From JALORV01 sp963775635 (GTDB lineage Bacteria; Pseudomonadota; Gammaproteobacteria; Burkholderiales; Burkholderiaceae_F), in contig CAVZJO010000006.1 of NCBI GenBank assembly GCA_963775635.1, positions 115,091-179,090 of the forward strand: a stretch of 64,000 bases of DNA, given 5' to 3'. The notes beneath the pieces are model-generated. The model made no database searches. It saw only the letters and a list, made by a program, of their open reading frames with translations, and had not been told where the DNA came from. Both the position numbers and the translations under genes were made by a program. The first letter of the stretch is position 1. The number at the start of each line of letters is the position of its first letter. Positions 17,964 through 26,662 of the stretch are shown one piece after another.

Positions 17964-18769
17964 CAGATCTCCATCACTGCGTCGAGCCCGCGATGCAGGC
18001 CAGTGAGCGTACCGACCTTGCGGATCGCAAGCAGCGCGCCGTCGACATAAGGTTCGGCGCTTGGTCCCGCATGGTGGGCGATGTGCAGCCGCTGGCCGGC
18101 GGCGCCAAAGACCGCCTCGACGCCGATCACGTAGCCGGGCAGGCGCACCGAGTGAACCTGTACCCCATTTAACGTCGCCCCGCGTGCCGCGCGCGGACCG
18201 CGCACCGCATCGAGCGGCACGCCGGGATCGGGCGCCTTGATCTGGCCGAGCCGGAATGCGAGTTCGCGAGCGGTGCCGGAGGGTGCATCGGGTTTGTCTT
18301 CGTGGGCGTAGTCGATCACCTCGAAGTGGTCAAGGTAGCGCGCTGCCGTTTCGGCAAAGCGCTGCAACAGCACGACGGTAAGAGCGAAGTTGCCGCAGGC
18401 GAGCACCCCGCGTCCGCGCTGCCGGGCGATTGAGTCAATTTCGGCATAGTCTTCGTCGCTCAGGCCGGAAGTACCGACCACTACGTGGACTCCCGCTGCC
18501 AGCGCCGCGCGGATGTTTGTCTTCGCCGATTCTGGCTTGGTGAATTCAACGAATACGTCACAGGTCGTTCCGAGCGCCTCGGTTGCGGTCGCGTGCACCG
18601 GCGCTGCGAGCGCCGGCTCCCCGAGCACGGCATCGAGCGTGCGGCCTGCCGCGCTGCGCGCCACCGCGCCGACCAATTTGAGGTCGGGCGCGCGCGCGAT
18701 GCCGCGCGCTAGCGCCGATCCGGCCCACCCGGTGGCTCCGGCGAGGATCACGCGGATCGAATCTGCCAT
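17963..18769 (-). CDS. DapB-family (4-hydroxy-tetrahydrodipicolinate reductase-like) protein
   Basis: A 268-residue NAD(P)-binding protein: N-terminal Rossmann segment LAGATGWAGSALARGI, 'DVFVEFTKPESAKTNI', 'VVVGTSGLSDEDY', 'LACGNFALTVVLLQRF' and the substrate-site motif 'KPDAPSGTA'. DapB makes tetrahydrodipicolinate for lysine and peptidoglycan synthesis. Two features depart from housekeeping DapB: GATGWAG in place of the GxxGRMG motif, and DYAHEDK in place of the HHRHK catalytic stretch (the Lys and one His are kept). It may be a divergent paralogue, so I give no symbol. Confidence 0.78.
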   Translation of the reverse strand: MADSIRVILAGATGWAGSALARGIARAPDLKLVGAVARSAAGRTLDAVLGEPALAAPVHATATEALGTTCDVFVEFTKPESAKTNIRAALAAGVHVVVGTSGLSDEDYAEIDSIARQRGRGVLACGNFALTVVLLQRFAETAARYLDHFEVIDYAHEDKPDAPSGTARELAFRLGQIKAPDPGVPLDAVRGPRAARGATLNGVQVHSVRLPGYVIGVEAVFGAAGQRLHIAHHAGPSAEPYVDGALLAIRKVGTLTGLHRGLDAVMEI

Positions 18770-18780
18770 CTACCTGCCGT

Positions 18781-19905
18781 CTACAGATTGCGCGCAATCA
18801 GGATGCGCTGGATGTCGCTGGTGCCCTCGTAGATCTGGCATACGCGCACGTCGCGATAGATGCGCTCGACCGGGAAGTCGCTGACGTAACCATAACCGCC
18901 GTGGACCTGGATCGCGTCCGAACAGACGCGCTCGGCCATTTCCGAGGCGAAGAGCTTCGCCATCGCGGCCTGCTTCAAGCAGGGCTCTCCAGCGTCTTTC
19001 AGCGCGGCAGCATGGTGGATCAGTTGTCGCGCCGCCTCGATCTGCGTTGCCATGTCGGCGAGACGGAACTGCACTGCCTGGTGGTCGAAGATCGGCTGGC
19101 CGAAGGCCACGCGTTCACGCGCGTAGTTCAGCGCAGCCTCGTACGCCGCGCGCGCCATCCCGAGCGATTGCGCGGCGATGCCGATGCGTCCGCCCTCGAG
19201 ACCCGACAGCGCGATCCGGTAGCCCGCGCCTTCGTCGCCAATCAGGTTGAATGCGGGCACGCGGCAATCCTCGAACAGGATCTGCGCGGTATCCGATGCG
19301 TGCTGGCCAAGCTTTTCCTCGAGGCGCGCCACCGTGTAGCCCGGCGTCGACGTCTCGACGATGAATGCGCTGATGCCGCGTTTGCCGGCTGCCTTGTCGG
19401 TGACGGCAAGAACTATCGCCAGGTCGGCATTCTTGCCGCTGGTGATGAATTGCTTGACGCCATTGAGTACCCAGTGTTCGCCGTTGCGCACCGCACTCGT
19501 GCGCAGGCCCGAGGCCTCGGAGCCGACATGCGGCTCGGTCAGGCAGAACGCGCCTAGCTTTTCGCCGCGGGCAAGAGGTACCAGGAAACGCCGCTTCTGC
19601 TCCTCGCTCGCCCACGCCATCAGGATCGAGCACACCGGGCAGTTGTTGACGCTGATGATCGTCGACGTCGCGCCGTCGCCGGCGGCGATCTCCTCCAGTG
19701 CGACCGCGAGCGCCGTGTAATCCATCCCGGCGCCGCCGTAGGCTTCGGGTACCGCAATGCCATAGGCACCGAGCGCGGCGAGTTCCTTCAGCGCTTCGCG
19801 CGGAAAGGTCGCGCTGCGATCCCATGCGGCGGCGTGCGGTGCGAGTCGCTGCGCGGCGAACTCGCGCAACGACTCCCGCAGCAGCCGATGTTCCTCAGCC
19901 AGCAT
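18781..19905 (-). CDS. Acyl-CoA dehydrogenase (short-chain type)
   Basis: A 374-residue acyl-CoA dehydrogenase with 'GAFCLTEPHVGSEASGL', 'WVLNGVKQFITSGKNAD', 'QVHGGYGYVSDFPVERIYRDVRV' and the C-terminal QIYEGTSDIQR, where the Glu of YEGT is the catalytic base. This arrangement is typical of butyryl/short-chain dehydrogenases. It feeds electrons to ETF during fatty acid or amino acid oxidation. The thiolase at 21659-22840 could act with it. It overlaps the upstream membrane protein gene by 11 bp. Confidence 0.92.
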   Translation of the reverse strand: MLAEEHRLLRESLREFAAQRLAPHAAAWDRSATFPREALKELAALGAYGIAVPEAYGGAGMDYTALAVALEEIAAGDGATSTIISVNNCPVCSILMAWASEEQKRRFLVPLARGEKLGAFCLTEPHVGSEASGLRTSAVRNGEHWVLNGVKQFITSGKNADLAIVLAVTDKAAGKRGISAFIVETSTPGYTVARLEEKLGQHASDTAQILFEDCRVPAFNLIGDEGAGYRIALSGLEGGRIGIAAQSLGMARAAYEAALNYARERVAFGQPIFDHQAVQFRLADMATQIEAARQLIHHAAALKDAGEPCLKQAAMAKLFASEMAERVCSDAIQVHGGYGYVSDFPVERIYRDVRVCQIYEGTSDIQRILIARNL

Positions 19906-20389
19906 TGCCCGGACGTGAATCCGGCCCCGGCTTCGGATCCTGGGCCATGATGACTTTGCGCTCGCCGAACGTCATCCAGGGGGGTCGGTGCCGCAGCACG
20001 AACCCGACGATGGTCCCCGATACCATCGCGCCGATCAGCAGCGGGCCGCCGCCGACGATGCCGGTGGTCAGCAGCGTGTTCGAGAAACACCGCAGCGCGC
20101 TATGCAGCGGGCACCAGAGCCACGCAATCATCAACGTGACGGCGATCCAGGTCGCGAGCGCCACCAGCAGCGCGCGCGACAGCGAATGCTCCATGCTGGT
20201 GACGAACGTGGTCGCGCGCAGGTACGACAACACGGCAAACAGCATCGCGAGCAGACCGGGAATGGCGATGAAAAGCCACGTGGCCATGCCCGCTTCCAGC
20301 GCAAAACTGCGCATCAGCGGTTCGATGACCGCGATCGCGAGCCAGCAGCAGATGCCGTAGACGAGGACGATGAACAGTTGAATAGGCAT
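19895..20389 (-). CDS. Hypothetical membrane protein with four helices
   Basis: A 164-residue protein not recognised. Hydrophobic segments lie at about 4-25, 35-57, 75-97 and 108-130, with a polar C-terminal tail rich in Pro and Gly (DPKPGPDSRPGNAG). Its 3' end overlaps the start of the acyl-CoA dehydrogenase gene by 11 bp, so the two are probably co-translated. No motif suggests an activity. Confidence 0.6.
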   Translation of the reverse strand: MPIQLFIVLVYGICCWLAIAVIEPLMRSFALEAGMATWLFIAIPGLLAMLFAVLSYLRATTFVTSMEHSLSRALLVALATWIAVTLMIAWLWCPLHSALRCFSNTLLTTGIVGGGPLLIGAMVSGTIVGFVLRHRPPWMTFGERKVIMAQDPKPGPDSRPGNAG

Positions 20390-20452
20390 CTCAATGAATC
20401 TCAGGCTGCGCCGCCAAACGGGCGAAGGTCCGGCATCGGACGCGGGTCCTCG

Positions 20453-20854
20453 TCATGCGGGTTTCCGACTGCCGCGGCGAGCGGTGACCTCGATCTCGAT
20501 GCGCATTCTCGCATCGACCAGCCCGCAGACGATTGCCGTGGCGGCTGGCCGCGCCACCTTGAAGTAGCTGCCGCAGACGGGGGCTACCCGTTCGAACAGC
20601 GAAGCGTCGGTCAGGTAGTAGCGCACCCGCACCACGTCATCGAGCGAACAGCCGGCCTGCGCGAGGGCTGCATCGATGTTGCGGAAGCACTGATGGGTCT
20701 GAGCGAGCGGATCCGCGTCGATGGTCATTGCCGCATAGTCAAAGCCGGTGGTTCCGGCCACGTGGACGTAGTCGCCTTCGATGACCGCACGGCTGTAACC
20801 GGCGACGGCCTCGAAGGAGGATCCGGAGGAAATCAGTCGTCTGTCGTTCGCCAT
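20453..20854 (-). CDS. RidA/YjgF family protein
   Basis: A 133-residue RidA-fold protein with 'YSRAVIEGDYVHVAGTTG', 'QTHQCFRNIDAALAQAG' and the C-terminal 'PAATAIVCGLVDARMRIEIEVTA', where the conserved Arg and Glu of the ligand pocket are seen. RidA proteins hydrolyse reactive enamine/imine intermediates; many paralogues have other or unknown substrates. The ATG at 20854 is taken as start, with a TTG one codon upstream. It lies 10 nt after the SDR stop, likely in one transcript with it. Confidence 0.88.
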   Translation of the reverse strand: MANDRRLISSGSSFEAVAGYSRAVIEGDYVHVAGTTGFDYAAMTIDADPLAQTHQCFRNIDAALAQAGCSLDDVVRVRYYLTDASLFERVAPVCGSYFKVARPAATAIVCGLVDARMRIEIEVTARRGSRKPA

Positions 20855-20863
20855 CAAACGGAA

Positions 20864-21538
20864 CTACCACGCAAGCTGTTCGCCGTTGAAGTTGAGGAAC
20901 TTGCCGTTCTGCGACGCGTTGGCCGATGCCAGCACGCGCCGCATGCCCGATACGCTGGTAGCCGCGTCGATGTCGGCGCCGGCGCCACCCATGTCGGTCC
21001 GCACCCAACCCGGATGGAACGCGATGCAGACGATACCGTGCGGGCCCAGTTCGAGGCTAGTGGCGCGCAGCGCCGCGTTGAGTGCCGCCTTACTGGTGCG
21101 ATAGAGCCAGCCCGCCGTGCTGCTCATCAGCGAGATCGACCCCATGCGGCTCGAGATCACCGCGAGCTTGCCGCCGGTGGCAGCCAGCCCGGGGACGAGT
21201 TGCGGGATCAGCTGCATTGGAGCGCGGACGTTGGTGTGCATGACAGCGTCGAAATCGAGACCACCCGGTGAGGCGATCGCGCTGGTGCGCGGACCATAGA
21301 CACCGGCATTGAGGATCGCCACGTCGAGTTTCTCGTCGTGCAGTTGCTCGCCGAAGCCGGCCACTGCGCCCTCGTCGAGCACGTCGAGCATCAGTGGCTT
21401 GGCGCCGAGCGCGCGCAGCCGCGCCGCGTCCTCCGCGCGTCGTACGGTCGCGATGACGCGCGCGCCATCCGCCGCGTACTGCCGAACGAACTCGAGCCCG
21501 ATACCGTGTGAAGCCCCGACGACCAGAACCGTGCTCAT
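20864..21538 (-). CDS. SDR family oxidoreductase
   Basis: A 224-residue short-chain dehydrogenase: cofactor motif VVGASHGIGLEFVRQ (TGxxxGIG variant), 'LDVAILNAGVYGP' (NNAG-type), catalytic Ser in 'LAVISSRMGSIS' and YxxxK as 'WLYRTSKAALN'. C-terminal 'VCIAFHPGWVRTDMGG' resembles the C-factor/CsgA branch. The substrate is not predictable. Starts with ATG at 21538. Confidence 0.88.
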   Translation of the reverse strand: MSTVLVVGASHGIGLEFVRQYAADGARVIATVRRAEDAARLRALGAKPLMLDVLDEGAVAGFGEQLHDEKLDVAILNAGVYGPRTSAIASPGGLDFDAVMHTNVRAPMQLIPQLVPGLAATGGKLAVISSRMGSISLMSSTAGWLYRTSKAALNAALRATSLELGPHGIVCIAFHPGWVRTDMGGAGADIDAATSVSGMRRVLASANASQNGKFLNFNGEQLAW

Positions 21539-21658
21539 TTTCAGCGTTGCGCCGTTGCCAACCGCATCGCGTGCGCAAGGTCGTGTGTGCCTACCATTGG
21601 CGTTCGATCAGGGTGTCGCGTGCGCCATGGCGGTCGGCGCCCGGCCGGCCCTGCTGCG

Positions 21659-22840
21659 TCACATCATCTCTATCGCGAGCGCGGTTGCCTCACCGCCGCC
21701 GATGCACAGCGCAGCGATACCGCGCTTGCCGCCGGTTTTGCCCAGGGCTCCCAGCAGCGTGACGATGATGCGTGCTCCCGAGGCGCCGATCGGGTGTCCG
21801 AGCGCGCAGGCCCCGCCGTGGATGTTGACTTTCTCGTGCGGCAGCGACAGTTCGCGCATCGCAGTCATGGTGACCGCGGCGAACGCTTCGTTGATCTCCC
21901 ACAGGTCGACATCGGCGGCCTTCCAGCCGGTTTTGGCCAGCACCTTCTGGATGGCACCGACCGGCGCGGTCGTAAACCATTCCGGTGCCTGGGCATGGAC
22001 CGCGTGCGCGACGATGCGTGCGATCGGCTTGCGGTCCGACTTCTTCGCGTCCGACTGGCGCATCAGCACCAGCGCTGCCGCCCCGTCGGAGATCGATGAC
22101 GCATTGGCAGCCGTGATCGTTCCATCCTTTTTGAACGCGGGTTTCAGTCCTGCGATCTTGTCGAGCTTGGCCTTGAACGGCTGCTCGTCCTTGACAATGG
22201 CGGTCTCGCCGCCCTTGCCCGCGACCTTGACCGGCGCGATTTCCCACTCGAAGCTGCCGTCGGTGTTGGCCTTGACGGCACGCTCGGTCGAGGCGATCGC
22301 GAAGGCATCCTGCTCGCCGCGCGTGAAACCGTACTTGGCGACGCACTGCTCCGCGAACACTCCCATCGCCTTGCCGCGATCGTAAGCGTCCTCGAGACCG
22401 TCGAGCGCCATGTGGTCAAACGTTGTCACGGCGCCGTAGCGGTATCCGCGGCGTGCGCCGACCAGCAGATGCGGCGCGTTGGTCATGCTTTCCATGCCGC
22501 CGGCGACGACGACGTCCGCGCTGCCGGCCACCAGCATGTCGTGCGCGAACATCGTCGCGCGCATGCCCGAGCCGCACATCTTCGACAGCGTGACCGCACC
22601 GACCGAATTCGGTAGCCCTGCGCCGAGCACGGCCTGCCGCGCAGGCGCCTGTCCCTGGCCCGCCAACAGGCAGCATCCCATCAGCGCCTCGTCGACCGCG
22701 TCTCCGGCGATACCGGCGCGTTCGACCGCGGAGCGGATGGCAACGGCGCCGAGCTGGTGCGCCTGTAGCGTGGTGAAGTCGCCGAGCAGGCCGCCTATCG
22801 GCGTGCGTGCGGCGGACACAATGACGATCGGGTCGCTCAT
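21659..22840 (-). CDS. Acetyl-CoA C-acetyltransferase (thiolase)
   Basis: A 393-residue biosynthetic/degradative thiolase with all catalytic residues: Cys89 in LSKMCGSGMR, His349 in GHPIGASGAR and Cys379 in CIGGGEA. The 'GGMESMTNAPHLL' stretch is typical of acetoacetyl-CoA thiolases. It condenses or splits acetoacetyl-CoA and could use acetoacetate-derived product of leucine degradation. The ATG overlaps the aceK stop (ATGA), so the two are coupled. No phaC or phaB is in the window to argue for PHB synthesis. Confidence 0.93.
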   Translation of the reverse strand: MSDPIVIVSAARTPIGGLLGDFTTLQAHQLGAVAIRSAVERAGIAGDAVDEALMGCCLLAGQGQAPARQAVLGAGLPNSVGAVTLSKMCGSGMRATMFAHDMLVAGSADVVVAGGMESMTNAPHLLVGARRGYRYGAVTTFDHMALDGLEDAYDRGKAMGVFAEQCVAKYGFTRGEQDAFAIASTERAVKANTDGSFEWEIAPVKVAGKGGETAIVKDEQPFKAKLDKIAGLKPAFKKDGTITAANASSISDGAAALVLMRQSDAKKSDRKPIARIVAHAVHAQAPEWFTTAPVGAIQKVLAKTGWKAADVDLWEINEAFAAVTMTAMRELSLPHEKVNIHGGACALGHPIGASGARIIVTLLGALGKTGGKRGIAALCIGGGEATALAIEMM

Positions 22841-24666
22841 GACAGTTCCTCGGAGTACGTCGCGGGTCGAGCTTCGAATTGTGACGCATAGCGGCGCCGG
22901 AACCGGCGCTCGGGGGGATAAGGAAACACGTCTTCGAGGTATCCCGCCTGGATGCGCTCCTTGCGCCGGTTCCAGAATTCCGGCGCCAGCAGGTCGGCGT
23001 GATGCTTGATGAACGCGGCCCGGATGCGGTCGTCGCCCAGTAGGAACGTGCCCCAGTGTTCAGGGAACATGTCGCTTCGCTCGACGCGGTACCACGGCTC
23101 GTCCGACATCTCGTCCTCGTCGTGCGGTGCCTGGGGGACAGCGCGGAAGTTGCAGTCGGTCATGTATTCGATTTCGTCGTAGTCGTAGAAGACCACGCGG
23201 CTGAGCCGGGTGACGCCGAAGTTCTTGTACAGCATGTCGCCCGGGAAGATGTTCGCTGCGGCCAGATCCTTGATCGCGTTGCCGTACTCGAGGATCGCAT
23301 GGTCGAGGTCGGCGTCGCTGGCCTTGGTGAGGTAGATGTTGAGCGGCGTCATCCGACGCTCGATATAGACGTGACGGATCGTGACAGTGCCGTCGCCGAA
23401 CTCGAGTTGGCTCGGGCAGTAGTTGCGCAATTCCTCCAGCAACTCTGCCGAACAGCGGGCGCGGGGCAGCGTGACCTGCGAGTACTCCCAGCTGTCGGCC
23501 ATGCGTCCCACACGATCGTGCATCTTGACCAGCTGATACTTCCCCATGATCTGCTGCCGGTCCGTGTCCTTCGGATACGGGATCACGTCCTTGATCACCT
23601 TGAACACGTAGGGATATGACGGCAGCGTGAACACCGACATCACCAGCCCCTTGATGCCCGGCGCGATCACGAACTGGTCGCTCGAGTGCTTCAGGTGATG
23701 CAGGAAATCGCGATAAAAGAGCGTCTTGCCCTGCTTTGCCAGCCCGACCATCGTGTACAGCTCCGACGGTGGCTTGTGCGGCAGGATCGTCTGCAGGAAA
23801 TCGACATACGCCGACGGGGCCTCCATGTCGACCAGGAAGTATGCGCGGGTGAACGAGAACAGCGTGGCCAGCAGGTCGGTCGTGAAGAGCGCTGTATCGA
23901 GGTACAGACCTCCGCGCGAATTGCGCAAAATGGGCACCGCCAGCGGCGTGATACGCGTGCCGTTGATCACGCGACCGACGACGTACGCACCTTTGTTGCG
24001 GAAGAACAGCGACGACAGGATCTGGATCTGGCAGTCGGCCTCCATGTGCCACGGACGACGGAACGCCTCGCCGCTGCGGTGCGCGTCGCACACCGCGCGC
24101 ACCATCAGGCGCAGGTCGCGCTCGACGTCGTCCCAGCCGCAGGCCAGTCCGACGTCGATGATGATCTGCCGCAGCGTCTTGCGCAGCCCCGCCGCCGGGT
24201 AGTAGCTGCGGAACGACGGCGGATCGGAGTCCATGTAGTTGGTCGCCACGCCCGGCCGCACGAAGATGAACTGGTTGCGGAAATAGTCGCGGTGCAGGAG
24301 CTTGGTGCAGACCGAATTGAAGAAGGTTTCGGCGCACTCGGGTTGGCGATGATCGGCGAGCAGCGTGACGTACTGCTGCTTGACCGCCTGCCATAGCGCG
24401 TCGCGCTCGTCATCGTCGAGCGATGCCAGGTCGAACTCGCTCTCGATCCGCGCCACCGCCTCCAGCACGCGCTGGTCATAGAAATCGATGCGTTCGCGGG
24501 CGCGGGTCCGCATCGTCTGCCAGTTGCCGTTTTCATACAGCGGCTTGGCCTGCTGGGCCACATAACGGAACAGGCGGTAGTGGCGGTTGAAGCCCTCGAG
24601 GATCGCCCGCGCGATTCGCGCGGGCGACGGCATCGAGCGATCGAACACGACCTCGGCGGCAGACAT
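22837..24666 (-). CDS. aceK: Isocitrate dehydrogenase kinase/phosphatase
   Basis: A 609-residue AceK, the bifunctional enzyme that phosphorylates and dephosphorylates isocitrate dehydrogenase to divert carbon into the glyoxylate shunt. Characteristic stretches are 'ILEGFNRHYRLFRYV', 'ETFFNSVCTKLLHRDYF', 'FVIAPGIKGLVMSVFTLPSYPYVFKVIKD' and 'DMLYKNFGVTRLSRVVFYDYDEI'. The proposed ATG at 24666 directly abuts a repeat element; a second ATG in frame (MPSPARIA, 24633) is possible. No aceA or aceB is in the window. Its stop overlaps the thiolase start. Confidence 0.95.
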   Translation of the reverse strand: MSAAEVVFDRSMPSPARIARAILEGFNRHYRLFRYVAQQAKPLYENGNWQTMRTRARERIDFYDQRVLEAVARIESEFDLASLDDDERDALWQAVKQQYVTLLADHRQPECAETFFNSVCTKLLHRDYFRNQFIFVRPGVATNYMDSDPPSFRSYYPAAGLRKTLRQIIIDVGLACGWDDVERDLRLMVRAVCDAHRSGEAFRRPWHMEADCQIQILSSLFFRNKGAYVVGRVINGTRITPLAVPILRNSRGGLYLDTALFTTDLLATLFSFTRAYFLVDMEAPSAYVDFLQTILPHKPPSELYTMVGLAKQGKTLFYRDFLHHLKHSSDQFVIAPGIKGLVMSVFTLPSYPYVFKVIKDVIPYPKDTDRQQIMGKYQLVKMHDRVGRMADSWEYSQVTLPRARCSAELLEELRNYCPSQLEFGDGTVTIRHVYIERRMTPLNIYLTKASDADLDHAILEYGNAIKDLAAANIFPGDMLYKNFGVTRLSRVVFYDYDEIEYMTDCNFRAVPQAPHDEDEMSDEPWYRVERSDMFPEHWGTFLLGDDRIRAAFIKHHADLLAPEFWNRRKERIQAGYLEDVFPYPPERRFRRRYASQFEARPATYSEELS

Positions 24667-25004
24667 AGAACCTATCTCAGTATTCCCGGTGGTCGCGGCG
24701 GGGTCGCATGGGGCGCATGACTAGACGCGGCGAGGGGACCATTGCGCACGCAAGGACCCGAGCCGCAACAACGCCATGCGCCCCATGCGACCCCGCCCCG
24801 CAGGGTTGCCACGCTGCGCACGCGCTGCGCGCGTGTGCAGCGTGCGACGTTTCCGACGACGCAGCGGCTGTGCCGCTGCGGTGGCGGGCGTCTGCGGCGT
24901 TGGCCGGCTCGGCCGCAGGCTTGGCTACTGTCCTTCGCCAGCCGCCTTGCATCCGCCCGCTTCTCGTGGCAACGCGATCCATCGGGGACTCTGAGATAGG
25001 TTCT
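24667..25004 (+). repeat. Structured interspersed repeat, copy 1 (long variant)
   Basis: 338 bp bounded by 14-bp perfect inverted ends, AGAACCTATCTCAG and CTGAGATAGGTTCT, extending imperfectly to about 26 bp. Inside, arm I is a perfect 20-bp inverted repeat (24700-24719 with 24775-24794) with further pairing in its loop (GCGGC/GCCGC, TTGCG/CGCAA). Arm II is closed by GTTGCCACG (24805-24813) and CGTGGCAAC (24965-24973). It is about 66 bp longer than the other copies because of extra hairpin-rich sequence in arm II (about 24814-24880). It fills the whole gap between the aceK ATG and the LysE-family stop. Flanking CAT on both sides could be a short target duplication. No transposase. Confidence 0.85.
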
Positions 25005-25654
25005 CATTGTGACGAATGACGTGGAGTCGCCGCGAGCCAGACTGCCAGCGCACCGAAGGCACCACCGAGGAACCAGCGTTGCAGCCGCAACCAGCCGGGT
25101 CGCCGCGCGATCCAGACCGACAACGCCCCGGCGACGGTCACCAGCGCGCCGTCGACCGACGTCGACACGATGATGTGAACGATTCCCAGCGTCAGGCTTT
25201 GCAGCAGCACTGGCCCGGTTGTCGGGTCGACGAACTGCGGGAACAGCGAAAGGTAGAACACGGCAACCTTGGGGTTGACGACGGAAGCGGTCAGCGACTG
25301 GCGAAACAGCACGCCGTCCGGCACCGGTTCGAGCGCTTGCGGCGTGAAGCTGAAGCCCCCTCCGCGCAGCGTCGACCACGCGAGCCACAGCAGGTAGGCC
25401 GCGCCCGCCAGCTTGATCACGTTGAATGCCGCCGGTAAGGCCAGCAGGATCGCCGATAAGCCGAGCGCCGCGGCCAGCAGATGCACTACGACGCCGGCCA
25501 TTACGCCGATCAGCGAGAAGTAGCCCGCGCGCCGACCCTGCGTCAGCGTGCGTGAGATCAGGTAGATCCACACCGGACCCGGAGTCAGAGCGAGCAGCAG
25601 CACGGCGAGCGCGAACAGTGCGAGCTTGTCGGAGCCCAGACCGAAAGCCGTCAT
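25004..25654 (-). CDS. LysE/RhtB family amino acid exporter
   Basis: A 216-residue inner-membrane protein with six hydrophobic segments and the family signature 'LLALTPGPVWIYLISRTLTQGRRAGYFSLIGVMAG', then 'WLAWSTLRGG' and 'SLTASVVNPKVAVFYLSLFPQFV'. These proteins export amino acids or small metabolites with the proton gradient. The ATG at 25654 is chosen because it overlaps the stop of the ASCH-GNAT gene (ATGA). Its own stop codon lies against the end of repeat copy 1. Substrate unknown. Confidence 0.9.
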   Translation of the reverse strand: MTAFGLGSDKLALFALAVLLLALTPGPVWIYLISRTLTQGRRAGYFSLIGVMAGVVVHLLAAALGLSAILLALPAAFNVIKLAGAAYLLWLAWSTLRGGGFSFTPQALEPVPDGVLFRQSLTASVVNPKVAVFYLSLFPQFVDPTTGPVLLQSLTLGIVHIIVSTSVDGALVTVAGALSVWIARRPGWLRLQRWFLGGAFGALAVWLAATPRHSSQ

Positions 25655-26655
25655 GCGTTCCACTCCCAGTGCTGCTCGAGCACTTCTGGCCCCCAGGTCG
25701 TGGTCGATCCCTCCTGTACCTTGCGGAAGCCGAACTCTTCGTACAGATGACGTGCTGCGTCGAGTCCGGCGAATGTCCCGAGCCGCACTCGCGCATAGCG
25801 TCCTTGCGCGAACTGCATCGCAGCCGACATCAGCCGCCGCCCGATTCCGCGACCACGTAGTGCGTCGGCCATGACGAACCAGCGCAGTTGTGCGCAGGTC
25901 GGGTCATCGTCGGCGCCACCGTCGATCACGACGGTGCCAAGCACCCGTCCGCTATCGACGACGACCCAGACGCCGTCCCGATCGGCGTTGTATCTGGCCA
26001 GGAATTCCGCGATGTCCTGCATCCGACCGGTTTCAAAGAACACGCCAAAACCGTGGTCGCGCGCGTAATACTGGGTCTGCAGCGCGGAGCTGGCGGCCAT
26101 CGCACCCGGAATCAGACACGGCAGGATGCGTGGACCGCAGTCGACCGGATTAAGCGCCTGTTCGAACGGGTAGAGCAGCTCGAAGCGTTCAAGATCGACC
26201 AGCATGCTCTCGTCGAAACGGCGGTCGAGGCGAGCCAGCTCGTCGCCGAAGAAGCGCCGGTGACCGTCCTTCCAGTCGGCCAGCGTGCGGTCACCCTCGC
26301 CTTCGTCCCAGGCGAACGCCGCGTCGACCTCGCTGAAAGGCCGCCGTTCCAGGACGGTGGTGCGGATGACGCCGCGCGGGGCGCCGTCGAATTCGGTGAC
26401 GATCGAGTATCCGCCCGTGACCGGCTTGACCAGCGGCATCTGGTCGTTGAATTCCGACAGACCTGCCGTGGCGCGCTTGGGACCCTGCAGCACCAGCTCG
26501 ACCAGATCGTGCGCCAGCGTTGGCGAGTCGCCGAAGTACCACGCCTGGTACGGAGTTGCGGCGTCGAGTCCGGTCGCGGTGCAGAAGGTGCTCCAGTAGC
26601 GTCGCACCGCCGGCGACAGTTCTACTGAGTTGTCCAGCACCTGAAGATCGCTCAC
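25651..26655 (-). CDS. ASCH domain - GNAT acetyltransferase fusion protein
   Basis: A 334-residue protein with two domains. Residues 15-150 form an ASCH domain: 'YQAWYFGDSPTLAHDLVELVLQGPKRATAGL', 'GVIRTTVLERRPFSEVDAAFAWDEGEGDRTLADW'. Residues 185-334 form a GNAT acetyltransferase with the acetyl-CoA loop 'ALRGRGIGRRLMSAAM' and 'ARHLYEEFGFRKV'. ASCH domains are RNA-binding-like and some hydrolyse N4-acetylcytidine; GNATs acetylate amines. The start is a GTG at 26655. The combination in one chain suggests nucleoside or RNA acetylation/deacetylation, but that is speculation. Confidence 0.85.
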   Translation of the reverse strand: MSDLQVLDNSVELSPAVRRYWSTFCTATGLDAATPYQAWYFGDSPTLAHDLVELVLQGPKRATAGLSEFNDQMPLVKPVTGGYSIVTEFDGAPRGVIRTTVLERRPFSEVDAAFAWDEGEGDRTLADWKDGHRRFFGDELARLDRRFDESMLVDLERFELLYPFEQALNPVDCGPRILPCLIPGAMAASSALQTQYYARDHGFGVFFETGRMQDIAEFLARYNADRDGVWVVVDSGRVLGTVVIDGGADDDPTCAQLRWFVMADALRGRGIGRRLMSAAMQFAQGRYARVRLGTFAGLDAARHLYEEFGFRKVQEGSTTTWGPEVLEQHWEWNA

Positions 26656-26662
26656 GACACAC

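Noticed and set aside
24677..25019. Several overlapping Arg/Ala-rich frames inside the repeat copies (here and at 33394-33657 and 39058-39438)
   Set aside because: Frames exist on both strands only because the element is GC-rich and lacks stops. Codon pattern and divergence between copies suit a structured non-coding element, not a protein.
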